Source of the DNA: Mycobacterium sp. SMC-8
GTDB lineage: Bacteria; Actinomycetota; Actinomycetes; Mycobacteriales; Mycobacteriaceae
Assembly: GCF_025263565.1 (NCBI RefSeq)
Contig: NZ_CP079865.1
Coordinates: 1,116,001-1,180,000 of the forward strand
Length of the DNA: 64,000 nt
Reading direction: 5' to 3'
The number at the start of each line of letters is the position of its first letter. Positions within the stretch are counted from its first letter, which is position 1. A model generated the notes under the pieces. It saw nothing but the letters and a program-made list of their open reading frames with translations, had not been told where the DNA came from and made no database searches. Position numbers and translations under genes: made by a program. Positions 16,897 to 25,028 of the stretch are shown in pieces.

Positions 16897-17365
16897 TCAG
16901 CGGCGCGGGGCGGGCATCCGCACCGTGACGTTGATGCGGTTCCACGCGTTGATCGTCACGGCCATCGCGATGACCTGTCCGAGCTCCCGGTCGGAGAACA
17001 CCCGCGCCGCGGCGTCGTACACCTCGTCGGGCACGCCGTGGCTGCCGAGTTCGGTGATCGCTTCGGTGAGCGCCAGCGCGGCGCTCTCCCGTTCGTCGAA
17101 GACATCGCCGGCTTCAACCCATGCGGCCAGCATGTCGAGCTGCTGTTCGCCGACGCCCCGCTTGCGCGCGTCGCGAGTGTGCATGTCGAGGCAGAACGCG
17201 CAGCGATTCAGTTGCGAGGCACGGATTTTGATCAACTCGCCGAGCTTCGGGTCGACGTCCCTGGCCGCTGCGGCGGACAGAGTCATCATGGCGTCATACA
17301 GCTCGGGCGATGCCTTGTAGCTTGTAGATCGTGAGGCGGTCCCGGGTGGTCAGTGTCTGTGTCAT
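16897..17365 (-). pseudogene. AhpD-like alkylhydroperoxidase/carboxymuconolactone decarboxylase family gene with 7-bp duplication frameshift
   Basis: The 5' part from ATG 17365 reads MTQTLTTRDRLTIYK, then runs out of frame to a stop. The family sequence resumes as ASPELYDAMMTLS in another frame and continues to the stop at 16897. The break coincides with a perfect 7-bp tandem duplication, CTTGTAG at 17314-17320 and 17321-17327; removing one copy restores a 153-aa protein with TIYKASPELYDAMM. The AhpD active site CAFCLDMH (CxxCxxxH) is intact downstream. A shorter product could start at ATG 17289 or 17286 (about 130 aa), but would lack the first helix. It is divergent from the MocR-type regulator, 49 bp apart. 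It may be a real mutation, a slippage state or an assembly error. Confidence 0.85.
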
Positions 17366-17414
17366 GTCCTCGACGCTAAGGCCGAATGGACTACGAAGAT
17401 GGTTCAATTCGGGC

Positions 17415-18692
17415 ATGAGTTCGTGGGCCAATCGTGGCAGTCGGGATCTCCACCTGGACCTGCGCGAGGCCCTGGTCCCCGGAGCCCGAGGCGCCAGGGA
17501 TGCGCTCACCACCGCCCTGCGCGACGCGGCCCGCTCGGGCCGATTGGCACCGGCCACGAGGCTGCCGCCGTCGCGGGCTTTGGCCGCCGACCTGGGCCTG
17601 TCGCGCAACACCGTCGCCGAGGCCTACGCCGACCTGGTCGCCGAGGGGTGGCTGGCCTCACGCCAGGGGGCGGGGACGTGGGTCATCGACCACACCCACA
17701 CCCCCGCGGCGCCGCCGACCCGGCCCCGCGGCGCACGGGTGGCCCCGACGCACAACCTGATGCCCGGTTCGCCTGACGTCGCGCAGTTTCCCCGCAGCCA
17801 GTGGCTGGCCAGCACGCGCCGGGCGCTGACCGCCGCCCCGTCCGAGGCCCTACGCATGGGAGACCCGCGCGGCAGGCCCGAATTACGTTCGGCGCTGGCC
17901 GAATACCTCACCCGTGCCCGCGGGGTGCGCACCACCGCGGAGTCCATCGTGATCTGCGCGGGCGTCCGCCACGGTGTGGAACTGCTGGTCCGCGTGCTGG
18001 GCGGCCCGCTCGCGGTCGAGGGCTACGGCCTGCACCTGTTCCGGGACGCCATCGAGGCCGCCGGCGCCGCCACGGTCCCCATCGGCGTCGACGAAAAGGG
18101 CGCTGTTGTGGGGGAACTCGACGCTCTCAGGGTCCCCGCGGTGCTGCTGACCCCCGCCCACCACAATCCGCTGGGAATGTCGCTGCACGCCACCCGGCGC
18201 ACCTCCGTCGTCGAATGGGCGCAGCGCACAGGGGGATTCGTCCTCGACGACGACTACGACGGCGAGTTCCGCTACGACCGGCAGCCCGTCGGAGCGCTGC
18301 AGGCGTTGCGCCCCGACCGGGTGGCTTACCTCGGATCGACGAGCAAAAGCCTGTCCCAGGCCCTGCGGCTGGGATGGATGGCGTTGCCCGACGGACTCGT
18401 CGACGCCACGGTGGCCGCCGCGGGCGGCCAGCAGTTCTACGTCGACGCGATCAACCAGCTGACCCTCGCCGACTTCATCGCGCGGGGCTGCTACGACCGG
18501 CACATCCGGCGCATGCGGATGCGCTACCGGCGCCGCCGTGACGCGCTGGTCTCGGCTCTGGCACCGTTGCACGTCGAGGTCGGCGGACTGGCCGCCGGAG
18601 TGAATCTGCTCGTGACGCTGCCAGACGGCGCCGAGCCGGAAGTTCTCCGCCGCGCCGGTGATGCGGGTATCGCGGTGTCGGGGCTGTCGCTC
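17415..18692 (+). pseudogene. MocR/GntR-type PLP-dependent regulator, N-terminal part, interrupted by IS110
   Basis: The ATG at 17415 opens a GntR winged-helix domain: LPPSRALAADLGLSRNTV then AEAYADLVAEGWLASRQGAGT. An aminotransferase-like domain follows with TPAHHNPLG, VLDDDYDGEFRYD (PLP-contacting Asp) and GSTSKSLSQALRLGW, which holds the PLP Lys. Reading stops being family-like at 18692 inside GLSL, where the insertion element begins; 9 non-family codons then lead to a stop at 18719. Joining 18690-18692 to 20210 restores GLSLMRHPLAGPG and a 470-aa protein. It diverges from the AhpD-like gene, which MocR regulators commonly control. The joined length is family-typical. Confidence 0.88.
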
Positions 18693-18693
18693 A

Positions 18694-18951
18694 CTGGTGC
18701 ACCATCCTTGTGTCGGTGATCTTGGATGGATTGCCGATGCACCCGAGGTGCCGCTGATCTATCGCCCTGCTCGCTCGACACATTCGATGTCCAGCATGAG
18801 TTCTGCGGAGGCCAGTGGTTACCCGGGGCGCGTTGACCGTCGACAGGGCTATGCGCCACCGAGCGCCGCTCAGTGAGCGAACCGGCAGTCGTGCCCCGGA
18901 ACCTGCACATAAGGGTGCCTCCCCACTGGGCTTAGCAGCGAGGAGGCTGTC
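18694..18951 (+). ncRNA. Putative bridge RNA region in the left end of the IS110 element
   Basis: The region is non-coding, about 258 nt, and sits between the left junction and the transposase start, the place where IS110-group elements encode the bridge RNA that pairs with donor and target DNA. The sequence itself was not folded. One stretch, GGGCTATGCGCCACCG (18846-18861), shares ATGCGCCA with the target flank CATGCGCCATCC. This match could be a guide trace or chance. Confidence 0.35.
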
Positions 18952-20196
18952 ATGAAGTCTGCCCGAAATACCCTGCCAACGGAACCCACCAATGGGCTCA
19001 CCTGTGGAATCGACTGGGCCCGCGATGATCACGCGGTCTCGATCGTCGATGCCAAAGGCCGCGAGATCACCCGCAAAACGATCGGTCACCACGCCGTTGG
19101 GCTGCGTGATCTGCTCACCACACTGCAGCGCGTCGGTGTCGGAGAAGTCGCCATCGAACGCCCCGACGGTCCGGTTGTAGATGCCCTGCTCGAGGCCGGG
19201 ATCACCGTCGTGGTGATCAGTCCCAACCAGGTGAAGAACCTGCGCGGGCGCTACGGATCGGCCGGCAACAAAGACGACCGCTTCGACGCGTTCGTCCTGG
19301 CCGACACCTTGCGCACCGACCGGACCCGGCTGCGGCCCCTGCAGCCCGACAGCCCGGCCACCGTCGCCCTGCGTCAGACCTGTCGAGCCCGCAAAAATCT
19401 GGTCGCTCACCGCGTGGCGATCGCCAACCAGCTGCGGGCTCATCTGATGATCGTCTTTCCCGGCGCGATCGGGCTGTTCGCCGATATCGACTCGCCGATC
19501 AGCCTGGCCTTTTTGGCCCGCTTTGACTGCCAGGACCGCGCCGACTGGCTCTCGGTCACCCGGATGGCCAACTGGCTGGCCAGCGTTGGCTACAGCGGCC
19601 GCACCCACGCCAGTGAACTGCACCGACGACTCACCGCCGCGCCTCGCGGCGCCACCGGTATCGACGGTGCCACCATCACCGCGACCTTCGTCGAGGTGTT
19701 GAGCACTGTGAGCGCCCAGATCAAAACCCTCGACCAGAGCATCGCCGAGCAACTCGACGCTCACGCCGATGCTCATATCTTCACCAGCCTGCCCCGCTCG
19801 GGCACCTTCCGTGCCGCCCGACTGCTCGCCGAAATGGGCGACTGCCGCGCACGGTTCCCCACCCCCGAATCGCTGGCGTGCCTGGCCGGAGTCGCCCCCT
19901 CCACCCGCCAGTCCGGGAAAGTCAAACACGTCGGATTCCGCTGGGCTGCAGACAAACAACTCCGCGACGCCGTATGCGATTTCGCCGGTGACAGTCGTCG
20001 AGCCAACCCCTGGGCTGCCGATCTCTACAACCGCGCCCGAGCCCGCGGACACGACCACCCCCACGCCGTGCGCATCCTCGCCCGCGCCTGGCTCTACATC
20101 CTCTGGCACTGCTGGCACGACGAAGTCGCCTACGATCCCACCCAACACAGGGCCCTCCAAAAGCTGATCAACCAGGATCAACCCAGGGCGGCTTGA
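18952..20196 (+). CDS. IS110-family transposase (DEDD), 414 aa
   Basis: The N-terminal RuvC-like DEDD_Tnp_IS110 domain has GIDWARDDHAVSI with Asp20, VAIERPDG with the Glu, and NKDDRFDAFVLADTLR with the paired Asp. A middle coiled segment (QIKTLDQSIAEQLDAHADA) precedes the C-terminal Transposase_20 domain SLPRSGTFRAARLLAEMGDC to GVAPSTRQSGKVKHV; the Ser there is the probable nucleophile. GAGGAGG precedes ATG 18952 as a ribosome-binding site. The reading frame is intact, so the enzyme could be active. It catalyses site-specific cut-and-paste recombination guided by the element's RNA, as established for the IS110 family. Confidence 0.95.
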   Translation: MKSARNTLPTEPTNGLTCGIDWARDDHAVSIVDAKGREITRKTIGHHAVGLRDLLTTLQRVGVGEVAIERPDGPVVDALLEAGITVVVISPNQVKNLRGRYGSAGNKDDRFDAFVLADTLRTDRTRLRPLQPDSPATVALRQTCRARKNLVAHRVAIANQLRAHLMIVFPGAIGLFADIDSPISLAFLARFDCQDRADWLSVTRMANWLASVGYSGRTHASELHRRLTAAPRGATGIDGATITATFVEVLSTVSAQIKTLDQSIAEQLDAHADAHIFTSLPRSGTFRAARLLAEMGDCRARFPTPESLACLAGVAPSTRQSGKVKHVGFRWAADKQLRDAVCDFAGDSRRANPWAADLYNRARARGHDHPHAVRILARAWLYILWHCWHDEVAYDPTQHRALQKLINQDQPRAA

Positions 20197-20209
20197 CACA
20201 GGGCAACTC

Positions 20210-20344
20210 ATGCGCCATCCGCTGGCCGGGCCCGGGTTGCGGGAACGCGACGGGTTGGTCGTCGGCTTCGCCGCCCCGGCCGATTATGCGTTTCCGGCGG
20301 CGGTCGAGGCGCTGTGCGAGGTGCTGCGCGCCGCCGGGCTGTAG
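20210..20344 (+). pseudogene. MocR/GntR-type regulator, C-terminal remnant
   Basis: The 44 codons plus stop read MRHPLAGPGLRERDGL and VVGFAAPADYAFPAAVEAL, ending at TAG 20344. This is the normal C-terminus of the MocR-type regulator whose first part ends at 18692. The ATG at 20210 is an internal Met, so this fragment is not an independent gene. Hairpin copy C starts 6 bp after its stop. Confidence 0.88.
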
Positions 20345-20350
20345 CCCGCA

Positions 20351-20417
20351 CGCGTCGAGATTGCGCGCAGCGCGGAAACTCCGGGAGAACGGCCGCGTGG
20401 AATGCGAGTTCGCCGGG
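20351..20417. repeat. Dispersed hairpin repeat, copy C
   Basis: A 67-bp degenerate inverted repeat. The right arm CCGCGTGGAATGCGAGTTCG (20393-20412) is nearly identical to that of copy B, and the left arm GTCGAGATTGCGCGCAGCGC is more diverged (about 13 of 22 positions pair). It separates the MocR gene end from the GtrA-like gene that starts the arabinan operon, and ends 18 bp upstream of that start. Confidence 0.7.
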
Positions 20418-20435
20418 TGGTCGTAAGCTGCCCGG

Positions 20436-20852
20436 GTGGCCGAGCCCCCGATGTCACCTCAGCTGAGCCTGAAGACGCAGATCTGGCGATTTCTCGTGAC
20501 CGGCGGGTTGTCGGCGGTCGTGGACTTCGGCCTGTACGTGGCGCTTCTGGCCGCCGGGCTGCACGTGAACATCGCCAAGACCCTCAGTTTCATCGCAGGC
20601 ACCACCACCGCGTACCTGATCAACCGGCGCTGGACGTTCCAGGCGCCGCCCAGCAAGGCCCGGTTCATCGCGGTGTGCGTGCTCTACGCCCTCACCTACG
20701 CCGTGCAGGTCGGCATCAACTACGTCTTCTACATGGAGTTCGAGGATCAGCCCTGGCGGGTTCCGGTCGCGTTCGTCATCGCCCAGGGCACGGCGACGGT
20801 GATCAACTTCATCGTGCAGCGCGCCGTGATCTTCCGGTTGGCAGGGGCCTAG
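20436..20852 (+). CDS. GtrA-like small membrane protein (Rv3789 type), 138 aa
   Basis: Four hydrophobic spans and the GtrA signature are visible: [17 protein letters not shown] at the N-terminus, [24 protein letters not shown] and [14 protein letters not shown] near the end. At this position the M. tuberculosis protein Rv3789 is implicated either in decaprenyl-phosphoryl-arabinose transport or in anchoring AftA. Start is GTG 20436, or ATG 20451 ([10 protein letters not shown]). It opens the dprE1-dprE2-aftA-embCAB run, 61 bp before dprE1. Confidence 0.9.
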   Translation: MAEPPMSPQLSLKTQIWRFLVTGGLSAVVDFGLYVALLAAGLHVNIAKTLSFIAGTTTAYLINRRWTFQAPPSKARFIAVCVLYALTYAVQVGINYVFYMEFEDQPWRVPVAFVIAQGTATVINFIVQRAVIFRLAGA

Positions 20853-20913
20853 CGACCGGGGAAACCCTCGCGCTGCGCGGACCATCGCGGCCGTCGCGGT
20901 ACCCTCTGTGACG

Positions 20914-22296
20914 ATGTTGAGCACGGAGTTTCCGACCACCGCCAAGCGGTTGACCGGCTGGGGCCGCACCGCCCCGTCGGTGGCCCAGGTGCTGTCGACA
21001 CCGGATCCCGAGGTGATCGCCAAGGCCGTCGCGCGCGCCGCCGAGCACCCCGGCAGGGGCGTGCTGGCCCGCGGGCTGGGCCGGTCCTACGGCGACAACG
21101 CCCAGAACGGCGGCGGGCTCGTCATCGACATGAACGCGCTCAACCGGATCCACTCCATGGATGCCGACAGCCACCTCGTCGACGTGGACGCCGGGGTGAA
21201 CCTCGACCAGTTGATGCGCGCCGCGCTGCCGCTCGGGCTGTGGGTACCGGTGCTGCCCGGCACCCGGCAGGTCACCGTCGGCGGCGCCATCGCCTGCGAC
21301 ATCCACGGCAAGAACCACCACAGCGCCGGCAGCTTCGGCAACCACGTGCGCTCGATGGACCTGCTGACCGCCGACGGTCAGGTCCGCACCGTGACCCCGG
21401 ACGGGCCGCACGCCGATGTGTTCTGGGCCACGGTCGGCGGCAACGGGCTGACCGGAATCATCCTGCGCGCCACCGTCGCGATGACGCCCACCGAGACGGC
21501 CTACTTCATCGCCGACGGCGACGTCACCCACAGCCTCGACGAGACCATCGCGTTCCACAGCGACGGCACCGAGGCCAACTACACCTACTCCAGCGCATGG
21601 TTCGACGCGATCAGCCCGCCGCCGAAGCTGGGCCGCGCCGCGATCTCGCGCGGATCCCTGGCCACCCTCGACCAGCTGCCGAAAAAACTGCAGAAGAACC
21701 CGCTGAAGTTCGATGCGCCGCAACTGCTGACGCTTCCCGACCTGTTTCCCAACGGGCTGGCCAACAAGTACACGTTCGTGCCGATCGGTGAACTCTGGTA
21801 CCGCAAGTCGGGCACCTACCGGGGCAAGGTGCAGAACCTGACGCAGTTCTACCACCCGCTCGACATGTTCGGAGAGTGGAACCGGGCTTACGGCCCTTCG
21901 GGTTTCGCGCAGTACCAGTTCGTGGTACCCACCGACGCCGTCGAGGAGTTCAAGGCGATCCTGGTAGACATCCAGCGCTCCGGGTTCCACTCGTTCCTCA
22001 ACGTGTTCAAGCTCTTCGGCCCGGGAAACCAAGCGCCGCTGAGTTTCCCGATTCCCGGCTGGAACGTGTGCGTCGACTTCCCGATCACCGCCGGCCTCAA
22101 CGAGTTCCTCAACGGGCTCGACCGGCGGGTGCTCGAGTTCGGCGGCCGGCTCTATACCGCCAAGGACTCTCGCACCACCGCCGCGATTTTCCACGCCATG
22201 TATCCCCGCATCGACGAGTGGATCGCCTTGCGCCGCAAGGTCGATCCCGACGGGGTGTTCGCCTCCGACATGGCCCGACGACTGGAGCTCCTCTAG
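20914..22296 (+). CDS. dprE1: Decaprenylphosphoryl-beta-D-ribose 2'-oxidase DprE1, 460 aa
   Basis: This is the FAD-containing oxidase that converts decaprenyl-phosphoryl-ribose to the 2'-keto intermediate in arabinan precursor synthesis. The FAD-binding segment [17 protein letters not shown] and [21 protein letters not shown] (with the FAD-contacting His) are intact. The Cys in PGWNVCVDF (codon at 22069-22071, residue 386) corresponds to Cys387 of M. tuberculosis, the benzothiazinone target. ATG 20914 matches family starts; GTG 20908 is the alternative. Adjacent to dprE2 without spacing. Confidence 0.97.
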   Translation: MLSTEFPTTAKRLTGWGRTAPSVAQVLSTPDPEVIAKAVARAAEHPGRGVLARGLGRSYGDNAQNGGGLVIDMNALNRIHSMDADSHLVDVDAGVNLDQLMRAALPLGLWVPVLPGTRQVTVGGAIACDIHGKNHHSAGSFGNHVRSMDLLTADGQVRTVTPDGPHADVFWATVGGNGLTGIILRATVAMTPTETAYFIADGDVTHSLDETIAFHSDGTEANYTYSSAWFDAISPPPKLGRAAISRGSLATLDQLPKKLQKNPLKFDAPQLLTLPDLFPNGLANKYTFVPIGELWYRKSGTYRGKVQNLTQFYHPLDMFGEWNRAYGPSGFAQYQFVVPTDAVEEFKAILVDIQRSGFHSFLNVFKLFGPGNQAPLSFPIPGWNVCVDFPITAGLNEFLNGLDRRVLEFGGRLYTAKDSRTTAAIFHAMYPRIDEWIALRRKVDPDGVFASDMARRLELL

Positions 22297-23079
22297 ATGG
22301 TTTTCGATGCGACCGGCAACCCGCAGACGATCCTGCTTCTGGGTGGCACGTCCGAGATCGCCCTGGCGATCGGCGAGCGGTATCTGCGCAACGCCCCGGC
22401 GCGGGTGATCCTGGCCGACCTGCCCGGCCACCCGCGCAGGGACGTCGCCATCGCAGCGCTGCGGGCCGCGGGTGCCAGGGCCGTCGACTGGATCGACTTC
22501 GACGCGCTGGACACCGACAGCCACCCCGCGGTGATCGACGCCGCCTTCGCCGACGGTGATGTCGATGTCGCCGTCGTCGCGTTCGGCCTGCTCGGTGACG
22601 CCGAGGAGCTCTGGCAGAACCAGCGCAAGGCCGTGCAGATCGCCGGGATCAACTACACCGCCGCGGTATCGGTCGGGGTGCTGCTCGGCGAGAAGATGCG
22701 CGCACAGGGGTCCGGACGCATCATCGCGATGAGCTCGGCGGCCGGGGAACGCGTCCGCCGCTCCAACTTCGTGTACGGCTCCACCAAGGCCGGCCTGGAC
22801 GGGTTCTACCTCGGTCTCGGAGAGGCGTTGCGCGAGTACGGAGTCCGCGTCCTGGTGATCCGGCCTGGGCAGGTGCGCACGACGACGACGATCGAGCACT
22901 GGAAGGCCACCGGCGCCAAGGAGGCCCCCTTCACCGTCGACAAGGAGGACGTGGCCGAGCTGGCGGTCACGGCGTCGAACAGGGGCAAGGATCTGATCTG
23001 GGCGCCCGGGGTGTTCCGCTACGTGATGATGGTGCTGCGCCACATCCCGCGCCCGGTCTTCCGCAAGCTTCCCCTCTGA
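22297..23079 (+). CDS. dprE2: Decaprenylphosphoryl-D-2-keto erythropentose reductase DprE2, 260 aa
   Basis: An SDR that reduces the keto intermediate from DprE1 to decaprenyl-phosphoryl-arabinose with NAD(P)H. Seen: [13 protein letters not shown] (glycine-rich cofactor motif), [24 protein letters not shown] split at SSAAG (Ser) and YGSTK (Tyr and Lys). The start codon follows the dprE1 stop directly, and the two proteins are known to function as a pair. The next gene, aftA, begins 4 bp after its stop. Confidence 0.96.
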   Translation: MVFDATGNPQTILLLGGTSEIALAIGERYLRNAPARVILADLPGHPRRDVAIAALRAAGARAVDWIDFDALDTDSHPAVIDAAFADGDVDVAVVAFGLLGDAEELWQNQRKAVQIAGINYTAAVSVGVLLGEKMRAQGSGRIIAMSSAAGERVRRSNFVYGSTKAGLDGFYLGLGEALREYGVRVLVIRPGQVRTTTTIEHWKATGAKEAPFTVDKEDVAELAVTASNRGKDLIWAPGVFRYVMMVLRHIPRPVFRKLPL

Positions 23080-23083
23080 TCCG

Positions 23084-25024
23084 GTGGCCAGGAGCGAAGC
23101 GACCCCGGATACGAACGCAGGTGTCCTCTCGGCCGCGCCGATGAGAACGGCCGCCCAGATGGTGATCGCCACCGGCGTCGCCGTCGTGGTCGCGGTCGCG
23201 AGTCTGGTCGCCATCGCGCGTGTGGAATGGCCCGCCTACAACTCGTCGAACCAGCTGCACGCGCTCACCACCGTCGGGCAGGTCGGCTGCCTGGTCGGCC
23301 TGTTCGCCGCCGGGCTGCTGTGGCGCCGCGGCCGGCACACCGTGGCCCGGCTCGCCGCGGTGGTGTTCCTAGCCGCGTTCTCGGTGGTGACCTTGGCCAT
23401 GCCACTGGGCGCCACCAGGCTGTACCTGTTCGGCATCAGCGTCGACCAGCAGTTCCGCACCGAGTATCTGACCCGCTTCGCCGACCAGGCGGCACTGAAC
23501 GACATGACCTACATCGGGCTGCCGCCGTTTTACCCGCCCGGCTGGTTCTGGCTCGGCGGCCGGCTGGCGGCGCTGACCGGGACGCCGGCGTGGGAGATGT
23601 TCAAACCCTGGTCGATCATCTCGATCACCGTCGCGATCGTGCTCGCGCTGGTGCTGTGGGCGGCGATGGTGCGGTTCGAGTACGCGCTCGTCGTCTCCAC
23701 CGCGACGGCCGCGGCGGCACTGGCCTATTCACCGGCCGAGCCCTACGCCGCGATCGTCGCGGTGCTGCTGCCACCGGTGTTCGTGCTGGCCTGGTCCGGT
23801 CTGAGAGGCCGGACACGCAACGGGGGTTGGGCCGCCGTCGTCGGAACCGGAATCTTCCTGGGCGTGACCGGGCTGTTCTACACGCTGCTGCTGGCCTACG
23901 CGGCGTTCACGCTGACGGTGATGGCGGTGCTGTTGGCCGTCACTCGCCGGCACTGGGATCCGCTGCTGCGACTGCTCGTGATCGCGGTGATCTCCGGTCT
24001 GATCGCGCTCATCGGCTGGGGCCCCTACCTTCTGGCGGCCGCCCGCGGCACCCCGGCCGAGACCGGCACCGCGCAGCACTACCTGCCCAAGGACGGCGCC
24101 GAGCTGTCCTTCCCGATGCTGCAGTTCACCCTGCTGGGTGCGCTGTGCCTGCTCGGCACGGTGTGGCTGGTGATCCGCGCGCGGACCTCGACTCGGGCTG
24201 GCGATGAGCGCTTGCGCGAAGAGCAGATAGCAGGTGCGCTGGCCATCGCCGTGCTGACCGTCTACGCCTGGTCTCTGCTGTCGATGCTGACCACCCTGCT
24301 GGGCACCACGCTGCTGTCGTTCCGGCTGCAGCCGGCACTGACGATCCTGCTGGCCGCCGCCGGGGCGTTCGGGTTCCTGGAGATGACCCGCGCCGCGGCG
24401 GCCCGGGTCCGGCCGGGCAACGCGTCCAGGGTGGTGGCCGTCGCCACCGCCGTCGGCGCCCTCGGCGCGGTGACATTCAGCCAGGACATCCCCGACGTGC
24501 TGCGCCCTGACATCGTCGTCGCCTACACCGACACCGACGGCTACGGCGAGCGTGCCGATCGCCGTCCGCCCGGCGCCGAGCAGTACTACCGGGAGGTCGA
24601 CGCCCGCATCCTGGAGGTGACCGGCAGGCCCCGCAACGAGACCGTGGTGCTGACCGCCGACTACAGCTTCCTGTCCTACTACCCCTACTACGGCTTCCAG
24701 GCGTTGACGTCGCACTACGCCAACCCGCTGGCGCAGTTCGACCAGCGCGCCGGCGCGATCGAGGGCTGGAGGATGCTGACCGACGCCGACCAGTTCGTCG
24801 ACGCGCTCGACAGCATGCCGTGGGAACCGCCGTCGGTGTTTCTGATGCGCCGCGGCGCCAACGACACCTACACGCTGCGGCTGGCCGAGGACGTCTACCC
24901 CAACCAGCCGAACGTGCGGCGCTATCACGTCGCCCTCGACGACGCGCTGTTCGACGATCCGCGCTTCGACGTGTCCACCGTCGGGCCGTTTGTGCTGGCC
25001 ATCCGCAAGCCCTCTACGATCTAG
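23084..25024 (+). CDS. aftA: Galactan 5-O-arabinofuranosyltransferase AftA, 646 aa
   Basis: Integral-membrane GT-C enzyme that adds the first arabinofuranose residues to galactan using decaprenyl-phosphoryl-arabinose. Many hydrophobic spans are visible (for example [19 protein letters not shown] near the N-terminus), with a soluble C-terminal domain starting near [16 protein letters not shown] and containing [20 protein letters not shown]. The length (646 aa) is close to the ~643 aa of the M. tuberculosis protein. GTG 23084 is chosen by homology and spacing (4 bp after dprE2). Confidence 0.95.
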   Translation: MARSEATPDTNAGVLSAAPMRTAAQMVIATGVAVVVAVASLVAIARVEWPAYNSSNQLHALTTVGQVGCLVGLFAAGLLWRRGRHTVARLAAVVFLAAFSVVTLAMPLGATRLYLFGISVDQQFRTEYLTRFADQAALNDMTYIGLPPFYPPGWFWLGGRLAALTGTPAWEMFKPWSIISITVAIVLALVLWAAMVRFEYALVVSTATAAAALAYSPAEPYAAIVAVLLPPVFVLAWSGLRGRTRNGGWAAVVGTGIFLGVTGLFYTLLLAYAAFTLTVMAVLLAVTRRHWDPLLRLLVIAVISGLIALIGWGPYLLAAARGTPAETGTAQHYLPKDGAELSFPMLQFTLLGALCLLGTVWLVIRARTSTRAGDERLREEQIAGALAIAVLTVYAWSLLSMLTTLLGTTLLSFRLQPALTILLAAAGAFGFLEMTRAAAARVRPGNASRVVAVATAVGALGAVTFSQDIPDVLRPDIVVAYTDTDGYGERADRRPPGAEQYYREVDARILEVTGRPRNETVVLTADYSFLSYYPYYGFQALTSHYANPLAQFDQRAGAIEGWRMLTDADQFVDALDSMPWEPPSVFLMRRGANDTYTLRLAEDVYPNQPNVRRYHVALDDALFDDPRFDVSTVGPFVLAIRKPSTI

Positions 25025-25028
25025 CCCC

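Larger units (their letters stand above)
18692..20208 (+). mobile_element. IS110-family insertion sequence, 1517 bp, inserted in a MocR-type gene
   Basis: The element splits an otherwise continuous coding sequence. The tetranucleotide CTCA occurs at both junctions (18690-18693 and 20207-20210), so the exact ends are ambiguous by up to 4 bp; the given ends assume the CT core is retained on the left. There are no long terminal inverted repeats, as is usual in IS110. A single DEDD transposase fills 18952-20196, leaving about 260 bp at the left end and 12 bp at the right end. The long left non-coding end places it in the IS110 rather than the IS1111 group. The surrounding site is otherwise clean, suggesting a recent insertion. 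Confidence 0.9.

Noticed and set aside
20210..20344. A 44-aa protein starting at ATG 20210
   Set aside because: It is the C-terminal remnant of the MocR-type gene; the ATG encodes an internal Met of the reconstructed protein.
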